From positions 62,001-126,000 of the forward strand of contig JADJFK010000016.1 in assembly GCA_016708585.1 (NCBI GenBank): a stretch of 64,000 bases of DNA. Reading direction: 5' to 3'. The first letter of the stretch is position 1. Each line of letters begins with the position of its first letter. The position numbers were made by a program, and so were the translations under genes. This stretch comes from Sulfuritalea sp. Lineage in GTDB: Bacteria; Pseudomonadota; Gammaproteobacteria; Burkholderiales; Rhodocyclaceae. The notes under the pieces are model-generated. The model had not been told where the DNA came from, made no database searches, and saw only the letters and a program-made list of their open reading frames with translations. Of this stretch, positions 34,291 to 45,050 are shown in pieces.

Positions 34291-36690
34291 TTATGCGACG
34301 CTTGGGGACGGTTGCCCCACCTGCAGCACGCCGTCCTCATCCAGGTACGCATTCATGATGAAGCGCGGCTTGAAGATCATCACCCAGGCCGGCATCAGCA
34401 GCAGCGCCGCGACCGCGTTCAGGATCAGCATGATGCTCAGCAGCAGGGCCGAATCGGACTGGAAGCGCAGGTCGGAAAGGAACACCCACATGATGATGCC
34501 GGCGACCAGGGTGGCCGCCGTAAACGTGACGGCGAATCCGGTGGTGGCCAGCGCCTTCATCACCGCCGCGGGCAGGTCGCGCAGGGCCGCCATTTCCTCG
34601 CGGATGCGGTTCATGATGTAGATCGCGTAGTCGATGCCGACGCCGATGCCGACGGCGATCACCGGCACGGTATTGATGTTCACGCTGATGTTGTTGATGC
34701 CCATGTAGGCATAGGTGAGGATGGTGGCGAAGATCATCGGCAGCACCATCAGCCAGCCCGCATGAAACGAGCCGTAGAAGGCCATGACGAACAGGAAGCT
34801 GAGGAACAGCACCAGCGGCACGACCAGCCGGTTGTCGTCGAAGACGGCATCGTTGATCGCCGCATTCACCCCGATGACGCCGCCACCGAGCAGAATCTGG
34901 AAGTCCTTGACGCCCAGGCTCTCGACTTTGGCAATGCCTTCCCTGGCCAGGGCGACGGCGCGCTGGATGGTTTCCGCCTGGTGGTCCTTGTAGAAGAACA
35001 CCATGTTGGCATCCGTGCCGTCGGAATTGAGGAACTCGTTGAGGGCGCCCGGAATCGGGCTGCCGGCCATGTAGGCGAACATCAGGCCGCCGACTTCCGC
35101 CGCCGAATCGGGAATCTGGTACCAGCGCGGCTCGACGTTATGGATCAGGCCATTGACGTTGGCAATCAGGGTCGGCAGCGACTTGACGCCGCCCAGGCCG
35201 GGATCGTAGAGCATGTGGTTCTGGAAGGCCATCATGGCATGCAGCACTTCGGGGCGCTTCAGCCCGCCCTTGTCGGCGGTGCGGGCGACAATATAGAGTT
35301 CCTCCGAACCTGGAAAGCGCTCGTTGATCGCCTTGGACGAGACGTTGTAATCGTGCCTGGGATAGAGCAGGGGCGAACCCGGCTCGGCTTCGCCGATCTT
35401 GACCTTGACGGCGAAGATGCTGCCGGCAGCCATCAGGACGCCAAATATGCCGAGTATCGCCAGCGCTCCCGAGCGTTTGCCGGCGACGCTGATCGAGCTG
35501 ACGATCTGGTCGCGCAGAATGCCGAACTTGTTTGTGGTTTTCTTCGGCTGGGGCATCAGGAGCAGCAGCAGGGGTACTACCAGCAGCACCGTGAAAATCA
35601 CGGAGAAGGCCCAGAACCCCGCGTAGTAACCCAGCTTGATGTTGATTGGCGCAGCGCCGAGCGCGATCACGAGGATGCCGACTGCATCGACGACGATGGC
35701 GAGGGAACCGGGACGAAACAGGTCGTCGAAGGCATTGCGCGCCGCCTGTTTCGAGTCCAGGGTGATGGCCAGCTCACCGTAATAGCGCTCCACCAGCTGG
35801 ATGCTGTGCGACATGGCGCGCGCGGCGATGAGGAAGGGAATCACCAGGTTGAGCGGGTCGAGGTTCCACTTCAGCAGCGATATGAACCCCAGGCCCCAGA
35901 TCGATGACAGGGCGATGCCGAGCAGCGGCAGGAATACGCCATAGAAACAGCGGAAGTGGATCACCAGCAGAAGCACCATCAGCGCCATGGTGTACAGGAA
36001 GATCTGCAGAATCTGCGGCAGGTAGGTGTACACCCAGCCGATCAGCACCGGCTGGCCGGTGGCATAGATGCGGACGCCGGGACTTGCCGCCTGGGCGCGA
36101 ACCTTCTGCAGTTCCTGGAAGGTCTTGTCGTAGTCGAGATCGCCCTCGTTCAGCTGCGCCTTGATCAGTGCCGCTTTCAAGTCGGGCGAGACCATCAGCC
36201 CGTAAACGCGCGGGTTGGCCATGACGGCCTTCTTCAGCTGGTCCAGCTCCGCGTCGCTGAGATTCGTCTTCGATGCTTCGTAATAGGCGACCGAGTTCAG
36301 TTCCCCGGTTTCGGTCAGCCAGATCTTGCGCGCCGTGCGGTGGGTGAGGCTCGACACCAGGTTGTGGTTGACGCCGGGCAGGCTGTCTACGTCCTGGGTC
36401 AGTTTGTGGATGATGCCGAGCGTCTTGTTGGTAAAGATCGTCCCGTTGTCCACCTCGACCGAAACGACAATCTGGCTGGCACCGCCGAAGGTATCGCGGA
36501 TTTCGTTGTGCAACTGGATGTAGGGATGCTTTTGCGGCAGCAGGTCGGCAAACTCGGAGAATATCTTCAGCCCCGGGATCTGCAACGCAAAGAATACGGT
36601 GATCAGCAGAATGGCCGCGAGGATTGCCTTGGGCGCAGCGAAGATCAGGTTTTCGACCTGGTGGAGTGCGTGGGTAATCTTGTGTTTCAT
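34291..36690 (-). CDS. MMPL/RND-superfamily transporter
   Basis: A 799-residue inner-membrane protein with twelve predicted helices: one near residues 16-36, a large periplasmic loop, five helices (about 215-400), a second loop, and the last five (about 600-780). The sterol-sensing-like half-repeats include GIALSSIWGLGFISLL and GIGVGIDYAIYIMNRIREE, the latter with the proton-relay Asp of RND transporters. ATG 36690 (MKHKITHALHQVENL) was chosen; longer frames run into the upstream gene. It follows the YCF48-like gene by 8 bases. Substrate unknown; family members carry lipids or hydrophobic compounds. Confidence 0.9.
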   Translation of the reverse strand: MKHKITHALHQVENLIFAAPKAILAAILLITVFFALQIPGLKIFSEFADLLPQKHPYIQLHNEIRDTFGGASQIVVSVEVDNGTIFTNKTLGIIHKLTQDVDSLPGVNHNLVSSLTHRTARKIWLTETGELNSVAYYEASKTNLSDAELDQLKKAVMANPRVYGLMVSPDLKAALIKAQLNEGDLDYDKTFQELQKVRAQAASPGVRIYATGQPVLIGWVYTYLPQILQIFLYTMALMVLLLVIHFRCFYGVFLPLLGIALSSIWGLGFISLLKWNLDPLNLVIPFLIAARAMSHSIQLVERYYGELAITLDSKQAARNAFDDLFRPGSLAIVVDAVGILVIALGAAPINIKLGYYAGFWAFSVIFTVLLVVPLLLLLMPQPKKTTNKFGILRDQIVSSISVAGKRSGALAILGIFGVLMAAGSIFAVKVKIGEAEPGSPLLYPRHDYNVSSKAINERFPGSEELYIVARTADKGGLKRPEVLHAMMAFQNHMLYDPGLGGVKSLPTLIANVNGLIHNVEPRWYQIPDSAAEVGGLMFAYMAGSPIPGALNEFLNSDGTDANMVFFYKDHQAETIQRAVALAREGIAKVESLGVKDFQILLGGGVIGVNAAINDAVFDDNRLVVPLVLFLSFLFVMAFYGSFHAGWLMVLPMIFATILTYAYMGINNISVNINTVPVIAVGIGVGIDYAIYIMNRIREEMAALRDLPAAVMKALATTGFAVTFTAATLVAGIIMWVFLSDLRFQSDSALLLSIMLILNAVAALLLMPAWVMIFKPRFIMNAYLDEDGVLQVGQPSPSVA

Positions 36691-36698
36691 GGCGGGCC

Positions 36699-37658
36699 TT
36701 ATTCTTTTTTGGCTGCCGGAGCGGCTGTTTGCGCGCCGGGCGAGAACAGCTGCAGCGTACCGGCGCCGCCGGCGATCAGCATTCCCTTGTCGCCAAGCGA
36801 GAGTGCGGAGCGCAGGTAGGGCGCCGGGCGCCCCTCGATCAGCTTCCACTCTCCCGCGGTCAGCTTGAGCATGAGGCCGTTGATTCCCAGTGCGTACATC
36901 TCGCCCTGGTGCTTCAGCAGCGCGTACATCGGCGCGCCGATGCCTCCCGGCTGTTTGACCCAGTTGTTGCCGCCGTCGGTGGTATGCAGGATGACACCCG
37001 CCAGGCCCGAGACCCATCCGGTGCGGACGTCCGTGAACAAGGCCGCATGCGGGAAAAAGTCGTTCGGGATCTTCTTGCCTTGCTGCCAGCTGCCGCCGCC
37101 ATCCTTCGTCGTCAGCAGGTGGCCGAATTCACCGGTAATGATGGCGTTGTCGGCATCGAGGAACTGGATCGACATCAGGATCGCGTCTTCACCGAAGTCC
37201 TGCGATTTCCAGCTCGTCCCCTTGTCCGCGCTCGACAGCACGGTCGTCCGGCTGCCGACGACCCAGTACTGCCCCTTGGGGTCGCAGGCAATGGCCAGGG
37301 GATTGGCCTTGGTGGCAAGTTCGCGGGCATCCCATTTGGTGGCCGCCGCATCGGCCACCCAGACCTTGCGATAGAAGTCCAGCGCCACCCATGAACCGTC
37401 GGGGCAGGCCGCGATACCGATCAGGGAGGAAATTCCCGGCAGGACGGTGCGCTTCCAGCTGGTGCCACCGTTGTCGGAGCTTACGATCACGCCTTGGCTG
37501 CCGACGCTGACCAGCAGCTTGCCGTTGCTGGCAACCTCCTGGAACTGGTCGTAGCGCTGGATTGGGGCCTGCTTTACCGTCGATACGGCGTCAAGGTTGG
37601 CCACCACGTTGCAGCCCGCGAGGACGACGCACAACGCCAGGGTCGGAAAAACTTTCAT
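36699..37658 (-). CDS. YCF48/BNR-repeat lipoprotein
   Basis: A 319-residue predicted lipoprotein: signal peptide with lipobox LAGC (Cys at residue 16). The body contains repeated BNR/Asp-box-like blades (SSDNGGTSWKR, SSADKGTSWKS, TTKDGGGSWQQ, HTTDGGNNWVK), forming a beta propeller related to YCF48/HCF136 photosystem-II assembly factors. In non-phototrophs such proteins accompany MMPL, DUF1302 and DUF1329 genes. It is the first gene of the operon; a possible FNR-type promoter lies about 95-140 bases upstream. ATG 37658 is preferred over GTG 37667. Confidence 0.88.
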   Translation of the reverse strand: MKVFPTLALCVVLAGCNVVANLDAVSTVKQAPIQRYDQFQEVASNGKLLVSVGSQGVIVSSDNGGTSWKRTVLPGISSLIGIAACPDGSWVALDFYRKVWVADAAATKWDARELATKANPLAIACDPKGQYWVVGSRTTVLSSADKGTSWKSQDFGEDAILMSIQFLDADNAIITGEFGHLLTTKDGGGSWQQGKKIPNDFFPHAALFTDVRTGWVSGLAGVILHTTDGGNNWVKQPGGIGAPMYALLKHQGEMYALGINGLMLKLTAGEWKLIEGRPAPYLRSALSLGDKGMLIAGGAGTLQLFSPGAQTAAPAAKKE

Positions 37659-37758
37659 CTGCACCACGTCTCCTCTTCGGGACTGCCGCTTTTAATCTTT
37701 TGCCCCCGGAATTGCCGTGTGCTGCAAGGGAAGCAGCAATCGGCGAACTCCGCGACAA

Positions 37759-37799
37759 TGTATACTGGATACCGCATTCAATCTCTTGACACAGGTCAA
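37759..37799 (-). promoter_or_regulatory. FNR/DNR-type site with class II promoter geometry
   Basis: TTGAC ACAG GTCAA at 37786-37799 is a perfect dyad of the FNR/CRP superfamily type (TTGAy-N4-rTCAA). On the minus strand a -10 TATACA begins 21 bases downstream (37764-37759), placing the dyad centre at about -41, the position used by activating FNR-type regulators. The start would be near 37752, giving a leader of about 95 bases to the YCF48-like gene. Confidence 0.6.
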
Positions 37800-38260
37800 C
37801 TCCCGGAACGATGAATGCTGAATTCTTTCCGGCGAAGCAACCGAGGGCCTTAAGCTTGCGCAACCGCCACCGGCTGGATTCCATTTCTTGCGGCAACGAC
37901 GCACTCACTCCGGGTACATAAAGCAAGCACTGAGCCACATGGATTTTGTGCTTTGCAATATCCGTGATCGGCAGTCCGGCCGGATCCCATCGAGACGTTA
38001 TTGAACAGTGGAATCGGCAATAGACGCAGGTGCAGCAAAAATGGCAATACGAGGCAAGAACCGGATGCCGTCGCGGTTCGCGTCGCCAGATCGGTCATTG
38101 TTCATTTGGTTAAATTGACCATGAGGGTCCGGGGGATTTAATCATCCGATCACTCGCCGGATCCGTACCCTGGCCAGATGGACAGCAAATTGTTGGAGCG
38201 CTAGCAAAGCCGTCTTTCGTGCCCTGGCGTCGGGGTATGTCGAGCGCGACGCCGATCGCG

Positions 38261-38266
38261 TATAAA
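38261..38266 (+). promoter_or_regulatory. possible -10 for the ugpB-like gene
   Basis: TATAAA lies 34 bases before the ATG. No convincing -35 accompanies it. Confidence 0.35.
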
Positions 38267-38299
38267 CTTCCCGTCTTCGGATGAGACAGAGGCGGACGC

Positions 38300-39562
38300 A
38301 TGAACAATATCTTGCTGGTACTGCTCGGATGTGTGGCGGCGTTCCAGGCCCTGGCGCAGGACATTACGCTGCGCCATGACCTCGAAGGCAAGGCGCTGGA
38401 CACGCTGGCGACCCTGAGCTTGCGTTTCAACGACGAACAGAAGGGCAAGGGCCGGGTCCTGCTGCAGGATGCGCGGGGACAGGAAAACAAGCATGTGCTG
38501 CCGCACCTTGCCCTGCTCGATCCCGATGACAGCATGGAGTTCTTCGGCACCCGGCCGCGCTTTCGTCCATTGCATGAGGTGATGCGCGAGGCCGGGCAGA
38601 AGTTCGACGCGACGGCGTTTTATCCCCAGATCGCCGATGCCGTGGATGATGCCAGCGGCCGCATCCAGACATTGCCGCTGGCGCTTTCGCTGCCGGTGCT
38701 GTTTACCAATCGCGCAGCCTTGCGCAAGGCCGGGCTGGATCCGGACCAACCGGTGAAGACCTGGTGGGATTTGCAGAAGGTGGCAGGGCAGATCTACGAC
38801 AGCGGCGGGAAGTGTCCCCTGACAACCGCGCGCTTCGCCTGGATACATTCCGAGAACGTGTCGTCGCAGGCGGGCGAGGCATCGGTGGCCAAGGTCGGAT
38901 CCGCGGAAAAGGTACAGGTCAATGGCATGGTCAACGTCAAACACCTTGCGCTGCTGGCGAGTTGGCAGAAGAGCCGGTACTTCCATTATTCCGGTCCCGG
39001 CCGCGAAGGCAATCGGCGCTTCCTTAGCGGCGAGTGCGCGATGCTGACGGGCGAGTCATCGCTCTATGCCGACGCCAGGCGCGCCGGAATCGATGTCGGT
39101 ATTGCCGCCCTGCCGCATTACGACGACGTGTATGGGCCCAAACCGGCCGACACCCTGCCGGATGGCGCCGGTTTGTGGATCCTGGCCGGGCACAAGAAGG
39201 AGGAGTACAAGCTTGCGGCCCGTTTCGTCGAATTCATGTTGCGCCCCGAGGTGCAGACCGAGTGGGCCAAGGCCACCAGTTATTTGCCGATGACGCCGGC
39301 AGGCCTGAACGGCCTGCGCGACTCGGGGACTCCCAAACACTTGCTGGATGCAGCGGAAAAGCGCCTCTCGGCAACTCGCAAAGGCAGCATGCGGGTCAAG
39401 CATGGGCCGGTGCGCGACAGGTTGCGCGAGTTCATGGGCGAGGAAGTTGCCGCGGTGTGGACCACCGACAAGCCCGCCAAGGAGGCGCTGGACAACGTGG
39501 CGCGCCGGACCGATGCGGCGTCAGCGGCGCCGGCCAAGGCGGCCCCGGCTCGCCTGCAGTGA
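38300..39562 (+). CDS. UgpB-like extracellular solute-binding protein
   Basis: A 420-residue periplasmic binding protein with a signal peptide (LLVLLGCVAAFQALAQ). The cluster-B fold is seen in LPLALSLPVLFTNRAALRKA, DPDQPVKTWWDLQKVAGQI, the ECAMLTGESSLYADARR segment, and GLWILAGHKKEEYKLAARFV followed by EFMLRPEVQTEWAKATSYLP, as in glycerol-3-phosphate/glycerophosphodiester binder UgpB. A glycerophosphodiester phosphodiesterase overlaps its stop, supporting that ligand. However, no permease (ugpAE) or ATPase (ugpC) gene is adjacent. The C-terminal ~25 residues are Ala/Lys/Pro-rich and dispensable-looking. Confidence 0.82.
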   Translation: MNNILLVLLGCVAAFQALAQDITLRHDLEGKALDTLATLSLRFNDEQKGKGRVLLQDARGQENKHVLPHLALLDPDDSMEFFGTRPRFRPLHEVMREAGQKFDATAFYPQIADAVDDASGRIQTLPLALSLPVLFTNRAALRKAGLDPDQPVKTWWDLQKVAGQIYDSGGKCPLTTARFAWIHSENVSSQAGEASVAKVGSAEKVQVNGMVNVKHLALLASWQKSRYFHYSGPGREGNRRFLSGECAMLTGESSLYADARRAGIDVGIAALPHYDDVYGPKPADTLPDGAGLWILAGHKKEEYKLAARFVEFMLRPEVQTEWAKATSYLPMTPAGLNGLRDSGTPKHLLDAAEKRLSATRKGSMRVKHGPVRDRLREFMGEEVAAVWTTDKPAKEALDNVARRTDAASAAPAKAAPARLQ

Positions 39563-40278
39563 TCCTCCCGCGCATCATTGCGCATCGTTGCGGCGGCGCC
39601 CTGGCCCCGGAAAATACCCTGGCCGGGCTGAAGATCGCAGCACGCCTGGGTTGCCACGGCGTCGAATTCGACACCAAGCTGGCGGCGGACGGCATCCCCG
39701 TCCTGATGCACGACGAACTGCTGGAACGCACTACCTCCGGCCACGGGCGCGTGGCTGACCTGGACTCCCTCCGCCTCGCCCGGCTCGATGCCGGCAGCCG
39801 ACACCACCCTGCCTTCGCAGTGGAACCGGTGCCGACTCTTGAAGAGGCCTTGCGCTTTTGCGCTGCCCTTGGTTTGTGGGCGAACGTGGAAATCAAGCCG
39901 GCCGCCGGGCAGGAGGTGGAGACCGGACGTGTCGTGGCCCGCCACGCCGCCGCGGCGACGGGCAAACTTTTGTTGTCCTCGTTTTCGTCCGTCGCCCTGC
40001 GCGCCGCTGCCGATGAGGCCGCGCACCTGCCGCGCGCCATGCTGGTCGAGGCGATTCCGGCCGACTGGCGCGAGCGCATGATGGAAACGGGCGCGCGCGC
40101 CTTGCACTCGGCGGCGCGCGCGCTGACCGTTGATGCACTGCAGGCGGTGAGCGATGCCGGATTTCCGCTCGCCTGTTACACGGTCAATCGACGCGAAGAG
40201 GCCGAACGCCTGTTTGCCATGGGCGTCAGCGCCGTGTTTACGGACCGGCCCGATCTTTGGGCCTCAGCGGAGATGTAA
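39559..40278 (+). CDS. ugpQ: glycerophosphodiester phosphodiesterase
   Basis: A 239-residue GDPD-fold enzyme hydrolysing glycerophosphodiesters to glycerol-3-phosphate and alcohol. IIAHRCGGALAPENTLAGLK contains the catalytic His-Arg and Glu-Asn; GVEFDTKLAADGIPVLMHDE gives the metal-binding Glu and Asp and the second His; WANVEIKPA the Glu-Lys; ACYTVNRREEAERLFAMGV and AVFTDRPD close the barrel. No signal peptide, so cytoplasmic, like UgpQ. GTG 39559 overlaps the binding-protein stop, so the two are co-translated. Confidence 0.93.
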   Translation: MILPRIIAHRCGGALAPENTLAGLKIAARLGCHGVEFDTKLAADGIPVLMHDELLERTTSGHGRVADLDSLRLARLDAGSRHHPAFAVEPVPTLEEALRFCAALGLWANVEIKPAAGQEVETGRVVARHAAAATGKLLLSSFSSVALRAAADEAAHLPRAMLVEAIPADWRERMMETGARALHSAARALTVDALQAVSDAGFPLACYTVNRREEAERLFAMGVSAVFTDRPDLWASAEM

Positions 40279-40282
40279 CGGT

Positions 40283-40315
40283 CGCTGACAGTTGCTTACA
40301 TTTCGAATGTCAGCG
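40283..40315. other. inverted repeat downstream of ugpQ
   Basis: CGCTGACA and TGTCAGCG, 8-bp perfect arms separated by 17 bases, begin 5 bases after the ugpQ stop. It could end the ugpQ transcript (no T-run) or act as an operator for the small secreted-protein gene at 40380. Confidence 0.45.
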
Positions 40316-40379
40316 CGGCGCAGTTCCTCGCGTTATTTTGCGCATGGGGCCGTCCCATATCAATTACCAGGAGCACCAA

Positions 40380-40739
40380 ATGAAACGTACATCCCGTCTG
40401 CTGATCGCTGCCCTTGCCGTTGTTGCGCTGCCCGTTCTGGCGCAGACCAGCACACCCAAGGTCGACCAGCGCCAGGCAAACCAGCAGCAGCGCATCGATC
40501 AGGGCGTCGCGTCGGGCCAGTTGACCGGCAAGGAAGCGGCCAGACTGGACAAGGGCCAGGCGCAGGTGGAAAAGAAGGAAGCCAAGGCCAAGGCCGACGG
40601 CAAGGTCACGGCCAATGAGCGCCAGAAGTTGCAGCACGCGCAGAACCAGCAGAGCAAGAAGATCAGGCACGAAAAGCATGACAGGCAGCGCGACCTTGAT
40701 CACGACGGCAAGAAGGACGCCCCGGCCGCCAAGAAGTAA
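40380..40739 (+). CDS. small secreted EF-hand-like, Lys/Gln-rich protein
   Basis: A 119-residue protein with a clear Sec signal peptide (LLIAALAVVALPVLAQ) and AGGAG ribosome site. The mature part is highly charged and probably helical (RQANQQQRIDQGVASGQLTG, EKKEAKAKADGKVTANERQK). KADGKVTANE and DLDHDGKKD resemble EF-hand calcium loops, the second partial. Similar small proteins are frequent in Betaproteobacteria without assigned function. A strong terminator follows. Confidence 0.78.
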   Translation: MKRTSRLLIAALAVVALPVLAQTSTPKVDQRQANQQQRIDQGVASGQLTGKEAARLDKGQAQVEKKEAKAKADGKVTANERQKLQHAQNQQSKKIRHEKHDRQRDLDHDGKKDAPAAKK

Positions 40740-40757
40740 GCCTGTTCCCTGCCGCAG

Positions 40758-40781
40758 AAGCCCGCCCCGCGCGGGCTTTTT
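40758..40781 (+). terminator. Rho-independent terminator
   Basis: AAGCCCGC, loop CCCGC, GCGGGCTT then TTT, 18 bases after the small secreted-protein gene. Confidence 0.9.
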
Positions 40782-40782
40782 A

Positions 40783-40868
40783 TGCCCGCGGCGCGCAGTC
40801 GCGGACGGTATCCCCGGGCGGGACGTGTCCGTGGCGCGCAGCCGCGGACGGCATTATCCGGCTGGGAT
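40783..40868 (+). repeat. family B hairpin repeat, two tandem 43-nt units
   Basis: Two units starting TGCCCGCGGCGCGCAG and TGTCCGTGGCGCGCAG, each continuing through CGCGGACGG to a GGGA end, follow a terminator directly. The design matches the 50.8-kb repeats. A fragment (GTTCCCCGGTGGGA) recurs at 40894, just before the alaS promoter. Confidence 0.7.
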
Positions 40869-40923
40869 CCGCCTCCACCGGAAGCGGAGACCGTGTTCCC
40901 CGGTGGGATGAGGCATGTTCTTG

Positions 40924-40929
40924 TAAAAT
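40924..40929 (+). promoter_or_regulatory. -10 element upstream of alaS
   Basis: TAAAAT preceded by TTG lies 31 bases before ATG 40961. No convincing -35. Confidence 0.4.
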
Positions 40930-40960
40930 CGCACCTTTGCGTCCAAGGCCGCGCCCCGCC

Positions 40961-43580
<2,620 letters not shown>

Positions 43581-43582
<2 letters not shown>

Positions 43583-43603
43583 AAGTCGGCGCCGACGGCA
43601 CGG
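43581..43603 (+). repeat. dispersed 23-nt motif, copy 8 (between convergent genes)
   Basis: AAAAGTCGGCG then CCGACGGCACGG. It overlaps the alaS stop and fills most of the 30-base gap before the manB stop. GTCGGCGCCGAC within it is a perfect 12-base palindrome; on the minus strand it is followed by TTTT. Confidence 0.83.
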
Positions 43604-43612
43604 CGCAGGGCT

Positions 43613-44995
43613 TCAGAAATCGATGGCGATTCCCGGCCAGACCGCGCGCAGCGCGGCGCGGAATTCGTCCTGGATGCGTGCCAGTGCCGCCTGGGTATCG
43701 GCCTCGAAGCGCAGCACCACCACCGGCGTGGTGTTCGAGGCGCGCGCCAGGCCGAAGCCGTCGGCATATTCGGCGCGCACGCCGTCGATGGTGATCAGTT
43801 CGCGCGCGCCGGGCAGCAGCTTCTTGCCGCCCTGGCGCAGTTTCGCCACCAGCGCATGCGGTTCGCCTTCCTGCATCTTGATGTTGAGTTCCGGCGTCGA
43901 GATGGCATTGGGCAGGTTCTGCAGCGGCCAGTTGGAATCCGCCCAGCGCGAGACGATTTCGAGCAGCCGGGCGCCGGTGTAGAGCGCGTCGTCGAAGCCG
44001 TACCAGCGCTCCTTGAAGAACATGTGGCCGCTCATCTCGCCGGCCAGCGGGGCGCCGGTTTCCTTGAGCTTGGTCTTGATCAGGGCGTGGCCGGTGTTCC
44101 ACATCAGCGGCCGGCCGCCCTGGTGGCGGATCGACTCGGCGACCCAGCGCGAGCACTTGACGTCGTAGATGATCTGGGCGCCGGGGTTGCGCGTCAGCAC
44201 GTCGGCGGCGAACAGCATCAGCTGGCGATCCGGGTAGATGATCTCGCCGTCGCGGGTGACGACGCCGAGGCGGTCGCCGTCGCCGTCGAAGGCCAGGCCG
44301 AGTTCGGCGCCGGTATCGCGTACCGCGCGCTGCAGGTCGACCAGGTTTTCCGGCTTGGACGGATCGGGGTGGTGATTGGGGAAACGGCCGTCGACCTCGC
44401 AGAACAGTTCCTTGACGGAGCAACCCATACGGCGGAACAGGTCCGGTGCGACGCTGCCGGCGACGCCGTTGCCGCAGTCGATGACGATCTTCATCGGGCG
44501 CGACAGTTTTACGTCGCCCGCGATGCGGTCGATGTAGGCCTGGCGCACGCTGGAGAAACTGACGTGGCCGTGGCCCTCGCAAAAGTCGGCGCTGGCGATA
44601 CGGCGCCGCAGGTCCTGGATCATCTCGCCGTGGAGCGTCTGGCCGGCCAGCACCATCTTGAGGCCGTTGTACTCGGGCGGATTGTGGCTGCCGGTGACCG
44701 AGACGCAGCTTCCGGCGCCCAGTTCGTGGGCGGCGAAGTAGGTCATCGGCGTCGGCACCCGGCCGATGTCGATCACGTCGGCGCCGGTGGACGTGATGCC
44801 GTCGGCCAGCGCCCCGGCGAGTGCCGGGCCGGAGAGGCGGCCGTCGCGGCCGATGACGATGCTGCCGACGCCGCGCGATATCGCTTCGGTGCCCAGTGCC
44901 ATGCCGATCTGGCGCACCGTGTCGGCGGTCAGCGTGGTTTGGACGATGCCGCGAATGTCATAAGCCTTGAAGATTTCGGGAGCCGGAGTCTGCAT
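43613..44995 (-). CDS. phosphomannomutase/phosphoglucomutase
   Basis: A 460-residue alpha-D-phosphohexomutase of the AlgC/ManB type, supplying mannose-1-P or glucose-1-P for LPS core and exopolysaccharide. FKAYDIRGIVQTTL, the phosphoserine loop SVTGSHNPPEYNGLKM, metal loop AFDGDGDRLGVV, sugar loop AGEMSGHMFF and the C-terminal phosphate-binding domain (VVVLRFEADTQAALARIQ) are present. ATG 44995 gives a normal N-terminus. RIASADFCEG is encoded by a reverse-sense copy of the 23-nt motif in a variable loop. Confidence 0.94.
   Translation of the reverse strand: MQTPAPEIFKAYDIRGIVQTTLTADTVRQIGMALGTEAISRGVGSIVIGRDGRLSGPALAGALADGITSTGADVIDIGRVPTPMTYFAAHELGAGSCVSVTGSHNPPEYNGLKMVLAGQTLHGEMIQDLRRRIASADFCEGHGHVSFSSVRQAYIDRIAGDVKLSRPMKIVIDCGNGVAGSVAPDLFRRMGCSVKELFCEVDGRFPNHHPDPSKPENLVDLQRAVRDTGAELGLAFDGDGDRLGVVTRDGEIIYPDRQLMLFAADVLTRNPGAQIIYDVKCSRWVAESIRHQGGRPLMWNTGHALIKTKLKETGAPLAGEMSGHMFFKERWYGFDDALYTGARLLEIVSRWADSNWPLQNLPNAISTPELNIKMQEGEPHALVAKLRQGGKKLLPGARELITIDGVRAEYADGFGLARASNTTPVVVLRFEADTQAALARIQDEFRAALRAVWPGIAIDF
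44581..44603 (+). repeat. dispersed 23-nt motif, copy 9 (perfect)
   Basis: AAAAGTCGGCG then CTGGCGATACGG, exact match to consensus, antisense to the mutase gene. Confidence 0.92.
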
Positions 44996-45050
44996 GACGT
45001 GTGCCGGAAATGCGAAAGCGGAAATTATCGCACGCGGCAGGAGTCGGGCT

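Larger units (their letters stand above)
37659..38299. other. 641-base divergent intergenic region
   Basis: It separates the leftward envelope operon from the rightward ugpB-like gene. Composition is less GC-rich than the coding neighbours. It holds a FNR-type palindrome and -10 (37759-37799) and a TATAAA near 38261. Short open frames inside lack ribosome sites and recognisable sequence, so no gene is called; a small RNA cannot be excluded. Confidence 0.5.

Noticed and set aside
34252..35907. 551-codon plus-strand open frame opposite the MMPL gene
   Set aside because: Composition (Asp/His/Glu-rich) is that of an antisense frame; the transporter is unmistakable.
37692..38098. Short minus-strand frames in the 641-base intergenic region
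   Set aside because: No ribosome sites, low-complexity or Arg/Cys-rich translations, no recognisable domain.
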